Shown here one piece after another: positions 35,892-44,466 of a stretch of 61,844 nucleotides of DNA. Origin of the DNA: CAZLPW01 sp964561495 (GTDB lineage Bacteria; Fidelibacterota; Marinisomatia; Marinisomatales; UBA1611); assembly GCA_964561495.1 (NCBI GenBank), contig CAZLPW010000007.1, positions 1 to 61,844 of the forward strand, in the 5' to 3' direction. A model generated the notes under the pieces. The model was not told where the DNA came from. It saw only the letters and a list, made by a program, of their open reading frames with translations, and made no database searches. Numbering within the stretch: position 1 is the first letter of the stretch; each line of letters opens with the position of its first letter. The position numbers and the translations under genes were made by a program.

Positions 35892-38546
35892 TTAAACTGT
35901 TATTGGACTTGGCTTTTCTGGGTCAAGATTATATTTCTTCATAGCCTTGGACACCAAAGACAATTCAACCTCACCCTCATTAACCAAAGCTCTAAGAGCA
36001 GTTAAAACAATATAATATCTATCTATCTCAAAAAACCGTCTTAAGTTCTCCCTTGTTTCACTACGCCCAAAACCATCAGTCCCCAATGCATAATAGGGCC
36101 CTGGTACATAAGGGCCAATCTGTTCTGCTACCATTTTAATGTAATCAGAAACAGCAACCGTAGGAACTTTATGTTTGCTTAATGATTTTTCTAGATGAGA
36201 TGTTTTTTGTTTTTTTTCTGGGTTAATTAAATTCCATCGTTCTGCCTCTTCGGCCTCCCTCCTTAGCTCACTAAAGCTGGTAACGTTCCAAACCCCAGGT
36301 TCAACACCCCAGTCGTTTTGAAGTAGAGTAGCAGCCTCTAGCGCTTCTCTCATAAGAGGCCCGCTTCCAAGCAACCTAATCGTTGGTTTTTTAGAAGACT
36401 TTATTTTATATAAGCCTTTAATAATATCTTGATCTATGTTGTCTGGCATTGGTGGGTGTTTATAGTTTTCATTTTCTAGGGTTAAATAATAAATCACATC
36501 TTTTTCTTCTTCTACCATCTCCACCATACCCTTGTGAATAACAGTAGCGATTTCATAACCATACGAAAGATCATACGCTTTTATGTTTGGCGTTGCCGCA
36601 GCAGCAAGGTGACTATGCCCATCTTGGTGTTGCAACCCTTCTCCGTTCAAAGTTGTTCTTCCCGCTGTTCCACCCAAAAGAAAACCCCGAACTCTCATAT
36701 CCCCAGCGGCCCAAATAAAATCCCAAACTCGCTGGAAACCAAACATAGAATAATAAATATAAAAAGGAACCATGTGAAAGCCATATGTACTATAACTCAT
36801 TCCCGCGGATATAAAGGAAGAAATAGCCCCTGCTTCATTTATTCCTTCTTCTAATATCTGACCCTCTTTTGATTCTTTGTAATATAAAAACTGATCAGAA
36901 TCCACAGGGTCATAAAGTTGTCCTTGACTCGAGTAAATACCCAGCTGCCTAAACAACGGATCCATACCAAAGGTTCTGGCCTCATCTGGTATAATTGGAA
37001 CCACGTTTTTACCAATTTCTTTGTCTTTTGTCAAAAGGGTTAACAACCGAACAAAGGTCATTGTTGTAGAAACCTCTCTTTCTTTACTTCCATTTAACAG
37101 CTCTTTAAAAATATTTACCGATGGAACCTTTTGTTTTCTAGGGTTGTTTGATCTTTTTGGTATAAATCCGCCAAGCTTTTCTCTTTGTTTTCTTAGATAA
37201 TTAAACTCAAACGAGTCTTTTTTAAAATTAAAAAAAGGTGCTTTTTCTGCTTCTTTATCTGATAATGGAATCTGAAACCTATCTCGGAAGTAAAGAGTTT
37301 CTTTTTTAGAAAGTTTTTTTTGATTGTGGGTGATGTTTTTTCCTTCGCCTGCATCACCAAGTCCATAACCCTTTATTGTTCTAGCAAGAATAACCGTTGG
37401 TTTTCCCTTAAAATTAACAGCTTCATTATATGCAGAATAAATCTTTACAGGGTCATGACCTCCTGGTTTAAGTTTTTCAAGCTGTTCATCGCTAAGATGC
37501 TCTACCTGCTTAAGAAGATCTGAGTATTTACCAAAAAACTTTTCCCGAAAATACGCACCTCCCTCTACTACATATTTTAATAAATCACCATCAACTATTT
37601 CTTCCATTCTTTTATGAAGATATCCGCTTTCGTCGTTTTCCAACAGATCATCCCAATCAGAACCCCAAATTACTTTAATTACATTCCACCCTGCTCCTCT
37701 AAAAGCACCCTCTAGTTCTTGTATAACTTTTGCATTGCCCCTAACTGGCCCATCAAGTCTTTGAAGGTTGCAATTTACAACAAATATTAAATTGTCTAGT
37801 TTTTCTCTGCCTGCTAATGTTAAACCACCCAAGGATTCCGGCTCATCCATTTCTCCATCACCCAAAAAAGCCCATATTTTCCTACCCTTTTCTTCAACAA
37901 AACCCCGATCTGCCATATATCTCATAAACCTAGCCTGGTAAATCGAAACCATTGGACCAAGGCCCATTGATACAGTAGCAAACTGCCAAAAATCTGGCAT
38001 TAAATATGGGTGTGGATATGAACTAAGCCCTCCAGATGGCGCAAGTTCTCTTCTAAAGTTAAAAAGGTTTTCTTTGTTAATTCTTCCCTCCAAAAAAGCT
38101 CTTGAATAAATACCAGGAGAAGCATGCCCTTGAAAAAACACCAAGTCTGGGCCTGCACTATGGTCTTCTCCTTTAAAAAAATGGTTAAAAGCGACCTCAT
38201 ATAGGTTTGCAGCTGATGCATAGGTTGAAATATGTCCCCCAATTCCTGGTGTTTCCTTGTTTGCTTTTGAAACCATTGCCATTGCATTCCATCGTACAGT
38301 TGATTTTATTGTTCTCTCTGTTTTTCGGTCTCCTGGGTACTCAGGTTGTTCCGTAGGAAGGATTGTATTCATATAGGGTGTGTTCGTGTTAAAAGGGAGT
38401 CGTGCGCCGTGTGTTTGTGCGTGATCTATTAGTTTTTCTAATAAAAAACGTGTTCTTTCATACCCGTGTTCTTCTAACGCATCATCAATAGAGTCTATCC
38501 ACTCTTGTGTTTCTTGGGGGTCGGAATCAGTATATGATTTAGACAT
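35892..38546 (-). CDS. aceE: Pyruvate dehydrogenase E1, homodimeric type
   Basis: E1 decarboxylates pyruvate with thiamine diphosphate and acetylates the E2 lipoyl group. The 884-residue single chain is the homodimeric AceE form, not the alpha/beta form. GHISTYASAANLYEVAFNHFF, the ThDP motif AFLGDGEMDEPES ending in the NLQRLDG segment, and GEGLQHQDGHSH are clear. It is the first gene of aceE-aceF-lpd, which together encode the full complex. Spacing is tight (9 and 1 bases). Confidence 0.96.
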   Translation of the reverse strand: MSKSYTDSDPQETQEWIDSIDDALEEHGYERTRFLLEKLIDHAQTHGARLPFNTNTPYMNTILPTEQPEYPGDRKTERTIKSTVRWNAMAMVSKANKETPGIGGHISTYASAANLYEVAFNHFFKGEDHSAGPDLVFFQGHASPGIYSRAFLEGRINKENLFNFRRELAPSGGLSSYPHPYLMPDFWQFATVSMGLGPMVSIYQARFMRYMADRGFVEEKGRKIWAFLGDGEMDEPESLGGLTLAGREKLDNLIFVVNCNLQRLDGPVRGNAKVIQELEGAFRGAGWNVIKVIWGSDWDDLLENDESGYLHKRMEEIVDGDLLKYVVEGGAYFREKFFGKYSDLLKQVEHLSDEQLEKLKPGGHDPVKIYSAYNEAVNFKGKPTVILARTIKGYGLGDAGEGKNITHNQKKLSKKETLYFRDRFQIPLSDKEAEKAPFFNFKKDSFEFNYLRKQREKLGGFIPKRSNNPRKQKVPSVNIFKELLNGSKEREVSTTMTFVRLLTLLTKDKEIGKNVVPIIPDEARTFGMDPLFRQLGIYSSQGQLYDPVDSDQFLYYKESKEGQILEEGINEAGAISSFISAGMSYSTYGFHMVPFYIYYSMFGFQRVWDFIWAAGDMRVRGFLLGGTAGRTTLNGEGLQHQDGHSHLAAAATPNIKAYDLSYGYEIATVIHKGMVEMVEEEKDVIYYLTLENENYKHPPMPDNIDQDIIKGLYKIKSSKKPTIRLLGSGPLMREALEAATLLQNDWGVEPGVWNVTSFSELRREAEEAERWNLINPEKKQKTSHLEKSLSKHKVPTVAVSDYIKMVAEQIGPYVPGPYYALGTDGFGRSETRENLRRFFEIDRYYIVLTALRALVNEGEVELSLVSKAMKKYNLDPEKPSPITV

Positions 38547-38624
38547 ATAAATAATTTTTTTTCAAAAGATTCTGATAGTGAACTTACAATGGTTAGCGCT
38601 TAAAAAAGAATGAACTATATCAAG

Positions 38625-40034
38625 CTAAACCTCAATGTTTTTCCAGTCGCCCTTTCGAATTTTCATAACCATAATTGTAGCAAATGTTATATAAATTGAT
38701 GGAAGTAAAGTAAAGGGGCCAACAAAACCTACTTTGAGATATACCCCGATGAACCAACTTCCTGGAATCATCACAAGCCAAATAAGCAAAGATTCAACAA
38801 GCGCAGGGAAAAAAGTGTTTCCAGCGCCAGACAATGCAAACCACAGGGTCATACCTATAGCATCAACAAACTGTAAAAACCCGACAACTCTTATTCCAAT
38901 AATTCCAAGGGCAATTATTTCGGGGTCGTTTGTAAATATCCTAAGAAAAAAAACAGGGAAAAGGACAAATAATATTCCCATGGTTCCCATTATATATTCA
39001 GAAATTCTTATAGATTCATATATGCTTGTTTCGGCTTTTGTTGTGTTTTTTTCTCCCATATGTTTTCCCACAAGAGTTGCACAGGCTTGTCCAACGCCAA
39101 TCGCGGGCATGAAAGAAGCGTGCATTATTACAAATACAAGCTCAGTTGTAGCCAGCTCTACTAACCCAATAATTCCCATTATTTTATAAAAAATACTCCA
39201 CCCAATAGCTATGGTGGTTTCTTGAAGCCCCATTGGAACAGCAAGACGAAGTTGTGTTTTCATCATTTTAATATTCAAAGAAAAAGAGAAAACGCGATAG
39301 TCTTCTCTCATCTTTTTATTAAAGAGATAAAAGGAGTAGTGCGCACACATAAACAAGGTTGACAGTAAGGTTGCAATTGCCGCACCTTTTACTCCAAGAG
39401 CTGGAAAAGGCAACCAACTCCAAAGACCAGACAACAAAGTCAATCCTGGTAGTTTTGTGTCAATCAAGGCTTTAACCCCCTCTGACCCATAAATAAGACC
39501 CGCATTTAAATAAACATTTAGAAAGTTACTTGCTATTGTTACAACCAGATGTGGTTTGGTTTTTTCAATTCCAGTTAAAAACCCCACAAAAACAAAACTT
39601 ATTGCAGAAAAAATTATACTCAAAAAAACAATACTGGTATATTCGATGGTTAGAGGTGTTGCTATTTCATCTTTTATAAAAAAAGGAACTATGTTTTTTG
39701 AAAAAAGCATTCCAAAAACAGAAACTGGAACACCATAGAAAAGCGCCATAATTAAGCCGTTGTGAAAAGCGGTTCCACACTCTTTTTTTCGTTTTTGACC
39801 AACCCGTCTAGATGTAATTGTTTGAACCGCCGTTCGAACACCTAAAACAACACTTAGAGCGCCCCAGGTTAACATTCCACCCATTCCCGTTGCTGCAATC
39901 GCTTCTTTTCCGAGCCGGCCAACCATAGCGATATCTACAATGCTCATTAAAACCCGGCTTAGGTTGCTAAGGATTATTGGAAGCGCCAATAAAAAAACTT
40001 CTTTAGAAATCTGTTTATCTTTGGGTAAAAACAA
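38625..40034 (-). CDS. MATE family multidrug/cation antiporter
   Basis: The 469-residue inner-membrane protein has about twelve hydrophobic segments arranged as two similar halves. The N-terminal pattern LALPIILSNLSRVLMSIVDIAMVGRLG is typical of MATE exporters, which move organic cations out with H+ or Na+. The repeat at the start of the second half (LRLAVPMGLQETTIAIGWSIFYKIMG) supports this. The substrate cannot be told. It lies 16 bases after the small unknown gene at 40051 and may be co-transcribed with it. Confidence 0.92.
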   Translation of the reverse strand: MFLPKDKQISKEVFLLALPIILSNLSRVLMSIVDIAMVGRLGKEAIAATGMGGMLTWGALSVVLGVRTAVQTITSRRVGQKRKKECGTAFHNGLIMALFYGVPVSVFGMLFSKNIVPFFIKDEIATPLTIEYTSIVFLSIIFSAISFVFVGFLTGIEKTKPHLVVTIASNFLNVYLNAGLIYGSEGVKALIDTKLPGLTLLSGLWSWLPFPALGVKGAAIATLLSTLFMCAHYSFYLFNKKMREDYRVFSFSLNIKMMKTQLRLAVPMGLQETTIAIGWSIFYKIMGIIGLVELATTELVFVIMHASFMPAIGVGQACATLVGKHMGEKNTTKAETSIYESIRISEYIMGTMGILFVLFPVFFLRIFTNDPEIIALGIIGIRVVGFLQFVDAIGMTLWFALSGAGNTFFPALVESLLIWLVMIPGSWFIGVYLKVGFVGPFTLLPSIYITFATIMVMKIRKGDWKNIEV

Positions 40035-40050
40035 ACTTTAAATGACTTTT

Positions 40051-40305
40051 TTAAAGTTCAAGAATTGAAATTTTTTTTGTTTTTAAAAAACCTTTTGTTT
40101 TACTACATATAGGCGCATTTGTAAGCAGCGCTATTTTTTGTTCTTTGTCGTTTTTTTTTATTTTTTCTGCAATATCAACAAATCTTAAACCGTCCTTCAT
40201 TATAATGCGACTTTTTCGTCTGGCTTTTATCAAAACTTTGTTTTTTTCTTTATATAGTGTTATTCTTTTTGGAAGACCAAACTTTTGTGGATCTATTTTT
40301 ATCAT
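40051..40305 (-). CDS. Small protein of unknown function (84 residues)
   Basis: I do not recognise a family. It is basic (many Lys and Arg), soluble, and looks like a compact alpha/beta domain: IDPQKFGLPKRITLYK, then KSRIIMKDGLRFVDIAEKI, then IALLTNAPICSKTKGFLKTK. It has a clean ATG and a coding-like amino-acid composition, and it sits between divergent psuG and the MATE gene without overlap, so I consider it real. The Cys-Ser-Lys-Thr segment is the most distinctive part. Confidence 0.62.
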   Translation of the reverse strand: MIKIDPQKFGLPKRITLYKEKNKVLIKARRKSRIIMKDGLRFVDIAEKIKKNDKEQKIALLTNAPICSKTKGFLKTKKISILEL

Positions 40306-40372
40306 AACTATTCTGTGCTTTTTTAAAAGTTTTTGTTAAAATTTTATCCAACAAAGTTAGGTTTTAAAAGCC

Positions 40373-41275
40373 ATTAGACACATTATCAAATCGCAAGAGG
40401 TTGATAACGCCCTTAAAAACAACCAACCCGTTTTGGCGCTTGAATCAACAATAATTACACATGGCATGCCATACCCAGATAATTTAAAGTTTGCTAATAA
40501 ATCTGAGAGTATTTGTAGGAAACTTGGCGTTACTCCTGCAACAATTGGTATAATAGACGGTTGTGTTTGTGTTGGGCTTTCTTTTGATCAACTTGCTTTT
40601 ATTTGCAATAATAAAAAAAATCAAAAAATATCTCGCCGTGACATTGGTGTTGCAATTACAAATCGCTGGTCAGGTGGAACAACCGTTTCAGCTACAATGC
40701 AAATTTCATACAACGTAGGGATTCGGGTTTTTTCTACTGGCGGGATTGGTGGTGTACATCGAGGGTTTAATAAAAGCCTTGATGTTTCTCAAGACCTCCT
40801 TTCTCTAAAAGAAACACCTATGATTGTTATCTCTTCTGGAGCAAAGGCAATACTAGACATTGGAAAAACAATAGAAAATCTAGAAACAAATGGTGTTGTT
40901 GTTTTAGGTTATGGAACAAATACGTTTTCGGCTTTTTATTCTAGGAAAACAGCTTTTAAAATTCAACGAGTTAATGCTATAAAAAAAATTGTGGAAACGT
41001 TTAAAAACCACATTTCTTTTGGTTTGTCCTCTTCCGTTTTGGTATCAAACCCGATACCAAAGAAACACAATATTTCCACACAAGAAATCGAACAAACCAT
41101 ACAAAATGCACTTAAGAAAGCATCTGATTTACAAGTTTATGGTAAAAACCTAACTCCTTTTTTGCTAAATAGCATATTAACTCAATCTAAAGGACGTTCT
41201 CTTGTGGCAAACAAATCTTTAGCTTTAAACAACGTTAGACTTGGTGCAAAAATTTCCCACGCGCTTTCAAACTAA
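40373..41275 (+). CDS. psuG: Pseudouridine-5'-phosphate glycosidase, with a probable ATT start
   Basis: PsuG splits pseudouridine 5'-phosphate into uracil and ribose 5-phosphate. ALESTIITHGMPYP, FSTGGIGGVHRG, the SSGAKAILDI segment (with the Lys thought to form the sugar adduct) and SNPIPKKH are conserved. The first ordinary start (TTG, 40433) would remove a conserved N-terminal helix. In frame upstream the sequence reads SQEVDNALKNNQPVLALEST, matching the SPEVxxALxxxxPVVALEST of homologues. The frame is blocked by TAG at 40358 and contains no ATG, GTG or TTG before 40433. ATT at 40373 or 40382 is therefore the likely start; I use 40373 (300 residues). No psuK kinase is adjacent. Confidence 0.85.
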   Translation: MRHIIKSQEVDNALKNNQPVLALESTIITHGMPYPDNLKFANKSESICRKLGVTPATIGIIDGCVCVGLSFDQLAFICNNKKNQKISRRDIGVAITNRWSGGTTVSATMQISYNVGIRVFSTGGIGGVHRGFNKSLDVSQDLLSLKETPMIVISSGAKAILDIGKTIENLETNGVVVLGYGTNTFSAFYSRKTAFKIQRVNAIKKIVETFKNHISFGLSSSVLVSNPIPKKHNISTQEIEQTIQNALKKASDLQVYGKNLTPFLLNSILTQSKGRSLVANKSLALNNVRLGAKISHALSN

Positions 41276-41964
41276 GTTTTTCGTTGCCCAAACAAAACAG
41301 TGCCAAGCCTAATCATTGTTGAACCTTCTTCTATCGCAATTTCAAAATCCGAACTCATGCCCATAGAAAGTTCCTGCATTTTTAATTCTGGTTTTTGAAT
41401 ATTTAACTTTTCTAATAAAAGCCTTAATGTATAAAAAGACTTTCTTGTTTTTTCCTGATCTTGGGTAAAAGGAGCCATTGTCATTAATCCCTGAACTTGA
41501 ATATTTGGAAGCTCTGTACACAACAACATTTCGTTTGTTTCTTCAGGTTTAAACCCAAACTTTCTTTTTTCTTCGCTCGTCTTCACTTCTAAGAGTACTG
41601 GAATTTTTTTCTCAATAACATTTGCTCTGTTAGATATTTTTTTCGCTAATCTAAATGAGTGAACAGAGTCTATTGTATCAAAAACATCAAGGCACTTGTT
41701 AACTTTATTTGATTGTAAATGTCCAATAAATCGCTTGGTCAAACCTGGAAGGTTTTGTGTTTTTATTTCTCTAATTTTTTTTTCACCCTCTTGAACTCTG
41801 TTTTCACCTATATGTCGCAGTCCGATGTTATACGAAGAAGCAATAACAGATGCGGGGTGGTTTTTGGTGACAGCTACTATCTCAACTGTTTTATTATAAT
41901 TAGACCTGTCTTTTGCAGAAACAATTCGCGATAAAACACTTTTTAGGTTGTTTTTATCTATCAT
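41272..41964 (-). CDS. YggS/PLPBP family pyridoxal-phosphate homeostasis protein
   Basis: The 230-residue protein binds pyridoxal phosphate on K34 in VAVTKNHP and has the family segments RHIGENRVQEG, RFIGHLQSNKV, GLMTMAP and LSMGMSSDFEIAIEEGSTMIRLGT. Members maintain the PLP pool and have no known enzyme activity. Its start overlaps the gyrA stop by 4 bases. Its stop overlaps the psuG stop in the opposite direction: the four bases CTAA at 41272-41275 serve both stop codons. Confidence 0.93.
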   Translation of the reverse strand: MIDKNNLKSVLSRIVSAKDRSNYNKTVEIVAVTKNHPASVIASSYNIGLRHIGENRVQEGEKKIREIKTQNLPGLTKRFIGHLQSNKVNKCLDVFDTIDSVHSFRLAKKISNRANVIEKKIPVLLEVKTSEEKRKFGFKPEETNEMLLCTELPNIQVQGLMTMAPFTQDQEKTRKSFYTLRLLLEKLNIQKPELKMQELSMGMSSDFEIAIEEGSTMIRLGTVLFGQRKT

Positions 41965-44453
41965 TGGTTTTCTTCTGTTTTTTCAGGCTCCTCTTCAATT
42001 TTTTTTAATTCTGTTGCAGGTTCTTCTTCACTTATCACTCTCGTTATAGAAGATATAGTTGTTCCATCGTCTAACTTAACCAAACGAACACCCTGTGTCA
42101 CTCTACCAATCGTTCTAATGTCTGCTACTGGCTGTCTCATTAACACACCTGAGTCTGTAATAACAATTAAATCATCAGAGTCAACCACCTCCATTATTTT
42201 CACCATTTTACCTGTTTTGTCTGTACAGCGCATTGTCATCACGCCTTTTCCTCCTCTGGTTTGAGTTCTGTATTGTAGAACATCTGTACGTTTACCATAT
42301 CCTTTTTCTGTTGCAACTAAAACAGTCCCTTCCCTTTTTACAACCAACATACCAACAAGATAGTCTTCTTTTGAACTTAATGTTATTCCTTTTACGCCCA
42401 TTGTTTTTCTTCCACTTGGTCGAATGTTTGATTCTGAGAAACGGATAGATTTTCCCTCTCTTGTACCAAGTAAAATGTCATGTTCTCCGTTTGTTATTCG
42501 AGCCTCTATGAGTTTGTCTTTATCTCTTATTTCAATAGCATAAATTCCACCTTTTCTTGGCTTTCCGTATGCTGATAAAACGGTTTTCTTTATTATGCCG
42601 TTTCGAGTCGCCATAACAATATAATGGTTATCATCAAACTCCTTTACACTAACAAACGCCTCAACCTTTTCACCTGGATCACAACCAATTAAATTAACAA
42701 TCGCCCTTCCTCGCGTTGCTCTTCCGCCCTGTGGAATATCATAAACCTTTAACCAATAACACTTTCCCTGGTCTGTAAAAAAAAGCATGTGGTTATGTGT
42801 GTTAGCAATAAAAAGATGTTCAACAAAATCTTCTTCTTTACTAGCGGCCCCTTGTACACCTCGACCCCCTCTTCTTTGTGTTCTATATGTGTTTAACGCT
42901 GTTCTTTTAATATAGCCTTTGTGCGTTATTGTTAAAACAACCTCTTCTTCTGCAATCATGTCTTCCATAGAAAACTCTGTGTCTACTGGAATGATTTCTG
43001 TTCTCCGCTCATCTCCATATCTGTCTCTAATATCAATTATTTCGTTTTTTATTATTTCCATCCGCTGGTTTTTGTTTTCTAGAATTCCCTTAAAATGAGA
43101 AATTAATTTTATTAATTCTTTATATTCTTCGACAACCTTATCAACCTCAAGACCTGTTAGCTTTTGAAGCCTCATGTCTAATATTGCTTGTGCCTGAATT
43201 TCTGAAAGATTAAATCCATTCATCAGGCCTTCTTTCGCAGAGGCGGGGTCTTTACTTCCTCTAATTATGGAAATTATTTCATCAATATTATCTAGAGCTA
43301 TTTTAAGCCCCTCTAGTATATGAGCTCGCGCCTCTGCTTGTCTCAGTTCAAACTTTGTGCGCCTAACAACAACATCATGGCGAAAATCAATAAAATGATT
43401 TAAAACAGTTTTTATTGGCATTATTTTTGGAACACCGTTTACAAGAGCCAAAAGAATAATACCAAAAGTGTCTTGCAGTTGCGTTTGTTTATAAAGCTGG
43501 TTTAAAATAACCTCTGGAACAGCATCCCTTTTTGTTTCTACGACAACGCGAATACCATCTTTATCAGATTCATCTCTAAGGTCTGTTATTCCTATAATTT
43601 TTTTATCGCGCACCAAATCTGCGATTTTTTCAACAAGGTTTGATTTGTTAGTTTGATATGGGACTTCAGTAATAACAATGCTTTCCTTGCCGCTTTTTGC
43701 TGTTTCAATGTGGGCCCTGGCTCGCATTTTAATTTTTCCTCGTCCTGTGTTATAGGCCTCTTTTAAACCGTCTAACCCTAAAATAATACCTGCAGTTGGA
43801 AAATCTGGTCCTTTAATGTGTTCCATGAGTTCGTTTGTTGATATAGCTTCATTATCAATGATAGATATTAACCCATTTGATATTTCGGTTAGGTTGTGGG
43901 GGGGGATTTTTGTAGCCATTCCAACAGCTATTCCCTCTGAGCCATTTATCAAAAGAGTTGGAACAATTGATGGTAAAACGCTTGGTTCTTTTAGCGTTTC
44001 ATCAAAGTTTTCTTCCCAATCCACTGTGTCTTTTTCGAGGTCTTTTAACATCTCACCAGAAAGACGCGTCATTCTAGACTCTGTGTAACGCATTGCAGCT
44101 GCGTTATCACCATCAATAGAACCGAAGTTTCCTTGCCCGTCTACAAGCTCATACCTCATTGAAAATGTTTGGGCCATTCTAACTAAAGCATCATATATAG
44201 AACCGTCTCCATGTGGATGATATTTTCCCAAAACATCACCAACAATACGGGCTGATTTTTTATATGGTCTGTTCCAATTAGAGCTTAGCTCACTCATTCC
44301 ATATAATATTCTTCTATGAACAGGCTTAAGACCGTCTCTAACGTCTGGCAAAGCCCGAGACACAATAACCGACATAGAATAATTTAAATAGCTCTCTTTC
44401 ATTTCTTCAACAATGTCTCTAGGTAGTGTGTTGTCTCTGTTTGAATCGTTCAT
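41961..44453 (-). CDS. gyrA: DNA gyrase subunit A
   Basis: GyrA cuts and rejoins DNA in gyrase. The catalytic tyrosine is Y123 in RYTES, and the quinolone-region segment GKYHPHGDGSIYDALVRMAQ is intact. The C-terminal wrapping domain has the GyrA-box QRRGGRG, which marks gyrase rather than topoisomerase IV. Length is 830 residues with an acidic tail. gyrB lies 13 bases upstream and yggS overlaps downstream by 4 bases. Confidence 0.96.
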   Translation of the reverse strand: MNDSNRDNTLPRDIVEEMKESYLNYSMSVIVSRALPDVRDGLKPVHRRILYGMSELSSNWNRPYKKSARIVGDVLGKYHPHGDGSIYDALVRMAQTFSMRYELVDGQGNFGSIDGDNAAAMRYTESRMTRLSGEMLKDLEKDTVDWEENFDETLKEPSVLPSIVPTLLINGSEGIAVGMATKIPPHNLTEISNGLISIIDNEAISTNELMEHIKGPDFPTAGIILGLDGLKEAYNTGRGKIKMRARAHIETAKSGKESIVITEVPYQTNKSNLVEKIADLVRDKKIIGITDLRDESDKDGIRVVVETKRDAVPEVILNQLYKQTQLQDTFGIILLALVNGVPKIMPIKTVLNHFIDFRHDVVVRRTKFELRQAEARAHILEGLKIALDNIDEIISIIRGSKDPASAKEGLMNGFNLSEIQAQAILDMRLQKLTGLEVDKVVEEYKELIKLISHFKGILENKNQRMEIIKNEIIDIRDRYGDERRTEIIPVDTEFSMEDMIAEEEVVLTITHKGYIKRTALNTYRTQRRGGRGVQGAASKEEDFVEHLFIANTHNHMLFFTDQGKCYWLKVYDIPQGGRATRGRAIVNLIGCDPGEKVEAFVSVKEFDDNHYIVMATRNGIIKKTVLSAYGKPRKGGIYAIEIRDKDKLIEARITNGEHDILLGTREGKSIRFSESNIRPSGRKTMGVKGITLSSKEDYLVGMLVVKREGTVLVATEKGYGKRTDVLQYRTQTRGGKGVMTMRCTDKTGKMVKIMEVVDSDDLIVITDSGVLMRQPVADIRTIGRVTQGVRLVKLDDGTTISSITRVISEEEPATELKKIEEEPEKTEENQ

Positions 44454-44466
44454 TTTTTTTCCATTT

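Noticed and set aside
41041..41058. Inverted repeat GGTATC/GATACC in psuG
   Set aside because: It is a short 6-base stem in a conserved coding stretch (VSNPIP), so most likely chance.
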